Shown here piece after piece: positions 43,639-49,878 of a DNA stretch of 49,878 nucleotides. The translations under genes and the position numbers were made by a program. Source of the stretch: Agathobaculum sp. (lineage in GTDB: Bacteria; Bacillota; Clostridia; Oscillospirales; Butyricicoccaceae); contig NZ_JALFLA010000016.1 of assembly GCF_022775115.1 (NCBI RefSeq), positions 1 to 49,878 on the forward strand, read 5' to 3'. The notes under the pieces were generated by a model, which saw nothing but the letters and a program-made list of their open reading frames with translations, was not told the DNA's origin and searched no databases. Position 1 is the first letter of the stretch. Each line of letters starts with the position of its first letter.

Positions 43639-44148
43639 TCAGTGTGTGCCAAAGCGGCGGCTGATCCGCCCAACCGGCCAATAGACGATAAAGCACAGCA
43701 GGCAGGACAGCAGCGTGCCGCCCACCACCTGCTGCAGCACCAGCGAAAAGGATGCGCCCTTCTGCGGCAGCAGATAGACCAAATAGCGCATCAGGCCCAG
43801 CAGCACCATCTCGCATGCGTTCATCATCAGCATGGAGACATAGCTGCGGCTGAGCGCCAACCGGCTCAACGCGCCCGCCACCAGGCCGAACAGCAGAAAA
43901 AACAGCGGATACAAGCCGTCTATCCCGATAAAGCCGAGGTCGTAAAACACGCCGACGATAATGCCTGTCACCGCGCCCTCCATCGGCCCGTCCCACAGCG
44001 CGGCAGCGGCCACAAAGGCAGGCAGCAGATCCAGATGATAGCCCCGGAACGACCACGCGCCCAAAAGGCTTGTCTGCACCACATACACTGCCAGCACGAG
44101 CAGCGCGTAGCACAGCAGCTTGGGTATGGATAATTGTTCTCTCTGCAT
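43639..44148 (-). CDS. mreD: Rod shape-determining protein MreD
   Basis: 169 residues, about five transmembrane spans (CYALLVLAVYVVQTSLLG near the N-terminus, GLYPLFFLLFGLVAGALS, LLSCLLCFIVYWPVG near the end). Part of the elongasome with MreC and PBP2. The ATG at 44148 lies four bases after the mreC stop, with its SD (GGAG) inside the last mreC codons, so translation is coupled. Confidence 0.88.
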   Translation of the reverse strand: MQREQLSIPKLLCYALLVLAVYVVQTSLLGAWSFRGYHLDLLPAFVAAAALWDGPMEGAVTGIIVGVFYDLGFIGIDGLYPLFFLLFGLVAGALSRLALSRSYVSMLMMNACEMVLLGLMRYLVYLLPQKGASFSLVLQQVVGGTLLSCLLCFIVYWPVGRISRRFGTH

Positions 44149-44152
44149 GGCG

Positions 44153-44998
44153 TTACTCCATGGTATCCGTAAAGGCGGTGACGATCGAAACGCTCGATAC
44201 CGTGTCCACATCGACAAAGGGCTTGATGACCGCGTAATAGGAAATGCCGTTCTCCTCGGGCAGCACGCTTTCGACCGTGCCGATCATCACGCCCTTGGGG
44301 AACACGCCGCCCGCGCCCGAGGTCTCCACCGTGTCGCCGATAACGACCGAAGCGTCCTCCTTTAAGTAAGACAAGCGCAGATTGCCCTCGGCCATCAGGT
44401 CATAGTTGCCCTCAGCGATCGCGCTCTCGCGCGTGCGGGTGATGAGCGCGCCGCACTGCATCTCTATGTCTATCACACTGGTCACCTCGCAGTAGTTAGG
44501 CGCGACCGCGCTGATATAGCCGGCCACGCCGTCCTCGGTGATGACCAGATCACCCTTCTCCACGCCGTGGGACGAGCCTTTATCCAGCGTCAGTGTGGTC
44601 GCCCAGTCGCCCGGGTTGCGGGCGATGACCTCAGCGGGCAGCGTGGTCAGGTCACGCGTGCGCTCGGGCATACCTGCGTCACGGCGCAGACGGTCGTTTT
44701 CCTCAAGCGCAAGGCGCGCGTCGCGCACCTCCTGCTCCATGCCGCGTATCTGCTTTTTCAGCTGCTCATTTTCGGCCTTGAGCGCGTCAAATTCAGTGAA
44801 ATAGGACAAGCCCTTGCCGAAAAACCTGCTCACGCCGGTGGCCAGCCGCTGCACCGGCGCGGTCACCACGCCGACCAGCCGGGTCACCGGCGAGGGGTTG
44901 CCGCTCACGCCGCTGTACAGCGCGCCCAGCACACATATCACGATCACCACGATCACGCCCACAAAGAAGCGCGAGCTGATGTTCCTTCTCCTTCGCAA
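44153..44998 (-). CDS. mreC: Rod shape-determining protein MreC
   Basis: 281 residues: short basic N-terminus, one transmembrane helix (FFVGVIVVIVICVLGALYSG), a coiled coil (about 68-105; ALKAENEQLKKQIRGMEQEV), then the beta-rich extracytoplasmic MreC domain. It links MreB-directed wall synthesis to PBP2. It starts at TTG (44998) with GGGAGG six bases upstream. No mreB gene is seen in the window; maf lies directly upstream. Confidence 0.93.
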   Translation of the reverse strand: MRRRRNISSRFFVGVIVVIVICVLGALYSGVSGNPSPVTRLVGVVTAPVQRLATGVSRFFGKGLSYFTEFDALKAENEQLKKQIRGMEQEVRDARLALEENDRLRRDAGMPERTRDLTTLPAEVIARNPGDWATTLTLDKGSSHGVEKGDLVITEDGVAGYISAVAPNYCEVTSVIDIEMQCGALITRTRESAIAEGNYDLMAEGNLRLSYLKEDASVVIGDTVETSGAGGVFPKGVMIGTVESVLPEENGISYYAVIKPFVDVDTVSSVSIVTAFTDTME

Positions 44999-45026
44999 AA
45001 TTATCCTCCCATCCGTCGCAGGCGCG

Positions 45027-45590
45027 TCACACCGCGCCCAGCTCTCTCAGGATCACATACAGACCGGCAACGGGCAGCCCCATCACGCTGTAATAGTCGC
45101 CCTCTATCCCCTCGACCAGCAGCGCGCCGCGCCCTTGGATGCCGTATGCACCCGCCTTGTCCAGCGGCTCGCCCGTGGCGAGGTAGGCGGCAAGCTCGTC
45201 CTCCGCGAAGTCACGGAAGCGGACGTGCGTGCGGGTGAGCAGCGTGCGCGCCGCACCCTCGGGCGGCAGCACGGCAAGGCCGGTGAGCACCTCATGTGTG
45301 CGGCCGCACAGGCGGCGCAGCATTCCCGCAGCCTGCGCTTCATTTTCCGGTTTGCCGAGCGGCAGGCCGTCGATCGTTACCATCGTGTCCGACCCGATGC
45401 AGACCGCCTGCGGATGCATCTGCCGCGCGGCGTTCGCCTTGCTCACGCTCAGCCGCACGACCTCCTCGTCCAGCGGCGCGCCGGGGCGCAGCGTTTCGTC
45501 CGCGTCCACCGGACAGACCGAAAAACGCGCGGTGATCAAGCCCATCAGCTCGCGCCTGCGCGGCGAGCCGGAGGCCAAAACCAACTCCAT
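45027..45590 (-). CDS. maf: Maf-family nucleotide pyrophosphatase
   Basis: 187 residues. The family hydrolyses non-canonical or excess nucleoside triphosphates (dTTP, UTP, m5UTP) and influences septum formation. LASGSPRRRELM (5-16) is the substrate loop; SVSKANAARQ, GSDTMVTIDG and DKAGAYGIQGRGALLVEGIEGDYYSVMGLP carry the conserved catalytic and structural residues. The ATG at 45590 gives the usual MELVLASGSPRR start; a GTG two codons earlier is nearer to the AGGAGG and may be used instead. Confidence 0.93.
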   Translation of the reverse strand: MELVLASGSPRRRELMGLITARFSVCPVDADETLRPGAPLDEEVVRLSVSKANAARQMHPQAVCIGSDTMVTIDGLPLGKPENEAQAAGMLRRLCGRTHEVLTGLAVLPPEGAARTLLTRTHVRFRDFAEDELAAYLATGEPLDKAGAYGIQGRGALLVEGIEGDYYSVMGLPVAGLYVILRELGAV

Positions 45591-45667
45591 CTTCACAGCT
45601 TCCTCCTCTTTCCGCCGCCGCGCGGAACACGGCGCTGCCCCTCTTGCGCAACCCTCGGCGAACGCGC

Positions 45668-47704
45668 TCATTCCACGCCCCGCTTGTACAGTCCGCTTGT
45701 AAATTCCCCTTCGAGGGGCGCACCGGCAAGAAATGCCCGCGCGATATGCGCGCACTCCTCGGGTGTTTCAATGGTGAACAGCAGACGCGCGGTATGCACG
45801 CCCAGCCGCGCGAAATCCTCCCGCAGACAGAGCGGACGGTTGCCCAGCAGCGTGTTGCGGCAGCCGTATTCGGGCAGCAGCGGAAAACGCTCCTTTTTGC
45901 GGTCGGTCAAGTAAGTCACGCCGTCCTCACAGCGGCATTTGCCGCCGTGCCGCCCGCGGATAGCGCAGTTTTCAAAAATCATCAGCGGCAGGCGGCCGTA
46001 GACGATGAGCTCACTCTCAAGCGGCCCGGCCATGTCGCGCACCTGCGCCAGCCGCGCCTCAAACGACAGCGTCTGCCGCTTGACGCCCAGCTCGGCCAGC
46101 GCTTCGAGCGTCTGGCAGTTGAAGGCATTCAGGCCGAAGTCCCCGTGTACGGTCACGCCCATACGGCGCGCCAGCATGGCCTGCCCGATGTTGCCGATCA
46201 GCACGGTATCCGTGCCCCGGCTCATCGCCTTGCCGAGCAGCATCTCGATCTCGGGCTGCTCGGTATCTGAAAACACGCGCGGCAGCGTGGCCGGCAGGCC
46301 GGTTTCGGCCGCAACCGTGACCGGCGCGTAGATAGTCTCCAGCCCCAGCCCGGCAAGCGCTTCGGCCTGCGCCGCCGTGCGCACCGAGGCTGTAAAGCCG
46401 CGAAAGCCGTGCGCCAGCCGCACCAGGCCGTTCTCGTCCGGCGCGGCCTCGTCCACCCAATCGCGCGCGGGCGGCGCGGCGCGCCTTGCCAGCAGCAGCG
46501 CAAGCGCGTCGCGCCGCATACTGTTGATCGCCGCCGCCGGGAGCATCAGCCCGTCCTCCAGCTCAATGCGCAGCCTGTCCGTCCAAAAGGGTGTGCCGCC
46601 CGTCTTGCGCAGCGATTTTTCCACCATTTCGGACGTGAGCGCACGCTTTTGCGCATCCTCGACCGGTGCGGCGGACGAAACGCCGTCCACGCTCAGCACC
46701 GCGCCGGTGTCCCGCCGCGCGGTGAAATGCATATATACCGGCACGAGCGGCGCTTCCTTGCCCGGCTCAAAGCGGCGGGCGGCCTCGTGGTAAAGCGCCT
46801 GCACCTCGGAGAGCGGCAGGTCGGTCTTGATGCCGAACATCTCCGCCCCCTTGCGGCCGGTGTAGTAACCGTCGGTAAAGCCGTCCCGCGAGAAGACGCG
46901 ACGCAGCGTGTCCTTTTCCTCCTCGGTCGGGCCGCGCCGCTCGCGCAGCAGATCGGCGTATATTTTGGTGACGATAGCCGTGTACTCCGGCCGTTTCATG
47001 CGCCCCTCTATTTTGAGCGAAGACACGCCCATATCGGCCAGCGCGGCCACATGCCCGGCCAGCGCCAGATCCTTGAGCGAGAGCGGATAGCCCCCGTCAT
47101 ACGGCAGGCGGCAGGGCTGCGCGCACAGGCCGCGGTTGCCCGAGCGCCGCCCGATCACCGCGGACAGGTAGCACTGCCCCGAATAGCACATGCACAGCGC
47201 GCCGTGCACAAACACCTCGGTCTCGATCCCGGCCTCGGCCGTGATCCGGCGCACCGCCTCAGCCGGGCACTCACGGCTGAGCACCACGCGGGAAAAGCCC
47301 ATTTCCTTGGCCTGCCGCGCGCCGTCGAGCGTATGCACAGTCATTTGGGTCGAGGCGTGCAGCGCAAAATCAGGCGCGTGGGCATGGATCAGCCGCGCAA
47401 GGCCGAGATCCTGTACGATCAGCGCGTCCGCGCCCGCCTCATACAGAAATTTCGCATCCTCCACGGCAGCGTCGAGCTCACGGTCGCCCGCAAGGATGTT
47501 GAGCGTGATATTGCTTTTTACGCCGCGCGCGCGGCAATAGGCGATGGCTTCGGCCATCTCATCGGCGGTAAAACCCTTCGCGCCCCGGCGCGCGTTGAAC
47601 GAGCCAAACCCCATATATACCGCCCCCGCGCCCGATTGCACGGCGGCGCGCACCCCTTCGGGTGAGCCTGCCGGGGCAAGCAGTTCTACTGTATTATTCT
47701 TCAT
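45668..47704 (-). CDS. U32 family peptidase / RlhA-like protein
   Basis: 678 residues. N-terminal U32 domain (about 5-260): ELLAPAGSPEGVRAAVQSGA, HASTQMTVH, and cysteines C171, C173, C178, C194 and C198 in GALCMCYSGQCYLSAVIGRR and CAQPCR, typical Fe-S ligands. A DUF3656-like middle domain and a second U32-like part with CAIRGRHGGKCRCEDG follow. U32 proteins include tRNA and rRNA hydroxylases (TrhP, RlhA), so RNA modification is likelier than proteolysis. The ATG overlaps the zapA stop (ATGA). Confidence 0.9.
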   Translation of the reverse strand: MKNNTVELLAPAGSPEGVRAAVQSGAGAVYMGFGSFNARRGAKGFTADEMAEAIAYCRARGVKSNITLNILAGDRELDAAVEDAKFLYEAGADALIVQDLGLARLIHAHAPDFALHASTQMTVHTLDGARQAKEMGFSRVVLSRECPAEAVRRITAEAGIETEVFVHGALCMCYSGQCYLSAVIGRRSGNRGLCAQPCRLPYDGGYPLSLKDLALAGHVAALADMGVSSLKIEGRMKRPEYTAIVTKIYADLLRERRGPTEEEKDTLRRVFSRDGFTDGYYTGRKGAEMFGIKTDLPLSEVQALYHEAARRFEPGKEAPLVPVYMHFTARRDTGAVLSVDGVSSAAPVEDAQKRALTSEMVEKSLRKTGGTPFWTDRLRIELEDGLMLPAAAINSMRRDALALLLARRAAPPARDWVDEAAPDENGLVRLAHGFRGFTASVRTAAQAEALAGLGLETIYAPVTVAAETGLPATLPRVFSDTEQPEIEMLLGKAMSRGTDTVLIGNIGQAMLARRMGVTVHGDFGLNAFNCQTLEALAELGVKRQTLSFEARLAQVRDMAGPLESELIVYGRLPLMIFENCAIRGRHGGKCRCEDGVTYLTDRKKERFPLLPEYGCRNTLLGNRPLCLREDFARLGVHTARLLFTIETPEECAHIARAFLAGAPLEGEFTSGLYKRGVE

Positions 47705-48012
47705 CGGCGCTTGTGCCCCTGCTGCTGGCTGCCGTTTTTCTGCGCCTGACCGCGCAGCGCTTCGTTCTCCGTCTCAAGCGCACGGCACTTAGCCTCAGCG
47801 CTCTCGGCTGCCTTTTTCGCCTTGATATATTCGTCCGCCAGCGTCACGACCGACAGCGCCAGCGCGCGCGTCGATGCAAACGCCGACGAGCCGCCGCAGG
47901 CGGCGATGGTCTGCTGTGCCAGCTCGGCCACTTCGTTCATATATTCCTCGGATTCCTCCGCCAGCATCGTATATTGCTGGCCCGCAAGCTGGATAACCAT
48001 ACGGTTTGGCAT
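47701..48012 (-). CDS. zapA: Cell division protein ZapA
   Basis: 103 residues. N-terminal ZapA fold (MVIQLAGQQYTMLAEESEEYMNEVAELA) and a C-terminal helix that forms a coiled coil (ADEYIKAKKAAESAEAKCRALETENEAL). It bundles FtsZ filaments at the division site. AAGGGATC lies upstream of the ATG. It is first in the long minus-strand run and overlaps the U32 gene by four bases. Confidence 0.88.
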   Translation of the reverse strand: MPNRMVIQLAGQQYTMLAEESEEYMNEVAELAQQTIAACGGSSAFASTRALALSVVTLADEYIKAKKAAESAEAKCRALETENEALRGQAQKNGSQQQGHKRR

Positions 48013-48124
48013 GAGAGATCCCTTCCCTTCGCAAAATCAATCAAAAGGCACGACCCGCGCGTCGGCGCGGTCCGCCTGTCCGCTTTTCTGTTTTGACGCG
48101 GCATAAGCCAACGGCGCGGTGTTC

Positions 48125-48153
48125 TTTATAGTATACCACAACGTCTCCGGCAA
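48125..48153 (-). promoter_or_regulatory. Promoter of the zapA-led operon
   Basis: Minus strand: -35 TTGCCG (48153-48148), 17-base spacer, -10 TATAAA (48130-48125), about 115 bases before the zapA start. No gene lies between. Confidence 0.65.
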
Positions 48154-48273
48154 GTGAATACAAAAATACGCGCGTCTGCGCGCCCCTTCTCGCCTTTTTG
48201 ACAAAAAGGACCGGCTGCCGCCCCGGCAGCGGTGCAGGGGTATGCCCGTCGGGCGGCGCAAGGCCGAAAAAAG

Positions 48274-48302
48274 TTGCGCCGGACGCACCGATATGATACA
48301 CT
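48274..48302 (+). promoter_or_regulatory. Promoter of the DEAD-box helicase gene
   Basis: -35 TTGCGC (48274-48279), 17-base spacer, -10 TACACT (48297-48302). Divergent from the zapA promoter; the space between holds only short GC-rich hairpins. Confidence 0.65.
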
Positions 48303-48343
48303 AAAGGCCGACGAAATATATGATAAAAAGGATAGATTTAGAT

Positions 48344-49486
48344 ATGGAAATCAACGGACAGCCGGCCCATGGCGCGGTCGGGTACGACACGCTCGGCCTT
48401 TCCCCGGAAATCATGCGCGCGCTCGACAAAAAGGGCTACCAGATCGCCACCCCGGTGCAGGGCGGCGCGATCCCCTATCTGATGGACTGGCGCGACATCA
48501 TCGCCAAAGCGCCGACCGGCACAGGCAAAACCTTCGCCTTCGGCATCCCGATGGTCGAGCATGCCGAGCCGGAGAACGAGGCTGTGCAGGCGCTCGTCCT
48601 CGCGCCGACACGCGAGCTGGCGCTCCAAATCGAAAGCGAGCTGCGTACCCTGTGCGAGTTCAAGCCGGGCGTGCGCGTGGCTTGCCTGTACGGCGGCGCA
48701 TCAATGGACAAGCAGGTGCGCGCGCTGGCAAAAAAGCCGCAGATCGTCGTGGCGACGCCCGGCCGGCTGGCCGACCACCTCGGGCGCAAGACGCTCCGGC
48801 TCGACCGGGTGCGCACCGTCGTGCTGGATGAGGCCGATCGTATGCTTGACATGGGCTTTATCGAGGACGTGACCCGCATTCTGGACAAAATGCCCCACCG
48901 CCGCAACCTTGGCATGTTCTCGGCCACCCTCTCGATCGAGGTGATGGATATTTCTTGGGTATATCAGCGCGACCCGGTCGAGATCACCGTGCAGGCCGTC
49001 AAGGAAGACCGCCCCGACATCCAGCAATACCGCATCGAGCTGGACTGGCGCGACAAGACCGACCTGACCGGCAAGCTGATCGAGGCGGGCGGCTACGAAC
49101 GCGCTATCGTCTTTTGCAACACCAAGGCCATGGCCGACCGGCTGGCCGCCCTGCTGCGCGCGCAGGGGCTTGACGCCGGCTGCATCCACGGCGATATCCG
49201 CCAGAGCATCCGCGAGCGCACACTCACCCGCTTCCGCCGGGGCAAGCTGCGCGTGCTGGTCGCCACCGATGTGGCCGCGCGCGGACTGGATATCGACGAT
49301 GTGGACGCCGTCATCAATTATGATATCCCCGAAGAAGGGGAATACTATGTCCACCGCATCGGCCGCACCGGCCGGGCCAAGAACCAGGGCGCGGCCTACA
49401 ACCTGCTCTCCTCCGTCACCGAGGAGATCCGGCTGGACGCCATCGTCCGCAACAACCAGTACGAGATTGAGACCATTACTTTATGA
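48344..49486 (+). CDS. DEAD-box ATP-dependent RNA helicase
   Basis: 380 residues, the two RecA-like domains with almost no C-terminal tail. Q motif GYQIATPVQ, motif I PTGTGKT (57-63), Ia PTRELALQ, II DEAD (162-165), III SAT (193-195), V DVAARGLDIDDVD and VI HRIGRTGR. It unwinds or remodels RNA, probably in ribosome assembly or mRNA decay. I chose the ATG at 48344; one at 48320 is also in frame, and the SD (AAAAGG) lies between the two. Its stop overlaps the next ATG (ATGA). Confidence 0.93.
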   Translation: MEINGQPAHGAVGYDTLGLSPEIMRALDKKGYQIATPVQGGAIPYLMDWRDIIAKAPTGTGKTFAFGIPMVEHAEPENEAVQALVLAPTRELALQIESELRTLCEFKPGVRVACLYGGASMDKQVRALAKKPQIVVATPGRLADHLGRKTLRLDRVRTVVLDEADRMLDMGFIEDVTRILDKMPHRRNLGMFSATLSIEVMDISWVYQRDPVEITVQAVKEDRPDIQQYRIELDWRDKTDLTGKLIEAGGYERAIVFCNTKAMADRLAALLRAQGLDAGCIHGDIRQSIRERTLTRFRRGKLRVLVATDVAARGLDIDDVDAVINYDIPEEGEYYVHRIGRTGRAKNQGAAYNLLSSVTEEIRLDAIVRNNQYEIETITL

Positions 49487-49878
49487 TATCTTTTGAACCA
49501 CCCAGTCTCTCCGACCGCTGCTGGGCCACCGCCCTGGCAGCGCTGGAAGGCCCCCCCCTCTGCGACTACAGCTTTCCCGTCCTCTTCTGCTGGCAGCAGA
49601 CCTATGGCTTTCAGATCGCCCGGCTGGACCGGCGGATGCTGGTTCGGCTGGAATCCTCCCGGGGGCCGGCCTACCTATGGCCCGTGGGAGACGGCGACCC
49701 CACCCCGGCTCTGGAGGCCCTGACCCGGGAGGCCCACAGCCAGGGCCACCCTCTGCGGCTGATCTGCCTGGGCCAGTACCACAAAAACTGGCTGGCCGAC
49801 CGGTACCCCGGCCGCTTTGCCTTTGCCGAGGTCCGGGACAGCTTTGACTACCTCTACTCCGTGGACCGCCTGGCCGAT
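49483..49878 (+). CDS. DUF2156 protein, N-terminal part (cut by window edge)
   Basis: The ATG overlaps the helicase stop (ATGA) and the frame runs open to the window end, 132 codons. MISFEPPSLSDRCW, then YSFPVLFCWQQTYGFQIARL, LWPVGDGDPTPALEAL, and FAFAEVRDSFDYLYSVDRLA match the start of DUF2156 proteins. These are related to the C-terminal GNAT-like domain of phosphatidylglycerol lysyltransferases, so an acyl- or aminoacyl-transfer role is likely. Codon use differs from the helicase: Arg is mostly CGG and Ala almost all GCC, against CGC and frequent GCG in the helicase. The 3' end is outside the window. Confidence 0.8.
   Translation, partial: MISFEPPSLSDRCWATALAALEGPPLCDYSFPVLFCWQQTYGFQIARLDRRMLVRLESSRGPAYLWPVGDGDPTPALEALTREAHSQGHPLRLICLGQYHKNWLADRYPGRFAFAEVRDSFDYLYSVDRLAD

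Noticed and set aside
41386..44133. 915-codon plus-strand open frame
   Set aside because: It lies antisense to PBP2 and mreD, which have clear motifs and SDs. Long shadow frames are common in GC-rich DNA, and its product is low-complexity Arg/His/Gln with no domain.

Overview
The window looks like chromosome from a GC-rich, anaerobic, Gram-positive Clostridia-class bacterium, most likely a gut Oscillospiraceae/Ruminococcaceae relative. The evidence is a T-box leader, strong SD sites (GGAGG) with frequent GTG/TTG starts, rubrerythrin and rubredoxin-type oxidative-stress proteins, many lipoproteins, an mre/mrdA/minD cluster and inositol catabolism genes. I see no tRNA, rRNA, CRISPR array, insertion sequence or prophage. 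The taxon is inferred from gene content only.

Layout. 1-540: AT-richer edge with the tail of an unknown gene, a strong terminator and a cluster of 11-bp repeats. 558-7236 (mostly minus): an Rrf2 regulator with reverse rubrerythrin, a cytidylate-kinase-like protein, a polar amino-acid ABC transporter, a flavin reductase-rubredoxin fusion, and a DUF421/DUF4363 membrane pair. 7367-12902 (plus): a consensus promoter and T-box leader driving ilvB-ilvN-ilvC-ilvD. 12926-13411 (minus): a 6S-like structured RNA candidate and a DUF1292 protein. 13730-19494 (minus): a decayed SLH surface-protein gene, an alkylsulfatase-type metallo-hydrolase lipoprotein and a DUF1254/DUF1214 lipoprotein. 19763-26338 (minus): a methionine-type ABC transporter operon (metN, metI, metQ) interleaved with an L-2-hydroxyacid dehydrogenase, a FAD-linked 2-hydroxyacid dehydrogenase and an M20 amidohydrolase. 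26613-36388: iolE, malic enzyme and a split transketolase (minus), then DeoR (plus), AraC (minus), and iolB-iolD (plus). 36745-48012 (minus): zapA, U32 protein, maf, mreC, mreD, PBP2, minD-like, mgsA, hisS, aspS. 48344-49878 (plus): a DEAD-box helicase overlapping the start of a DUF2156 gene cut by the window edge.

The most interesting object is the leader of the metNI operon (26085-26338). A consensus-like promoter is followed by a 28-codon leader peptide with a good SD and seven Met codons, four of them in a block of five codons. The last codons of the leader can pair with the 5' arm of a perfect downstream intrinsic terminator that ends at the metN SD. This is the layout of ribosome-mediated transcription attenuation, as in trp or his leaders, but read out by methionine. 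No SAM riboswitch or T-box motif is present there. The operon it controls also carries two opposite-type 2-hydroxyacid dehydrogenases and an N-acyl amino-acid hydrolase, which suggests salvage of methionine from hydroxy-, keto- or N-acyl-analogues. That function is inference.

Two contrasting attenuators therefore sit in the window: tRNA-sensing (T-box, ilv) and leader-peptide (met). Other points are a MinD-like protein that lacks the C-terminal membrane helix and has no minC or minE beside it, several different palindromic operator candidates in the iol region, and a Fur-like box upstream of the flavin reductase-rubredoxin gene.
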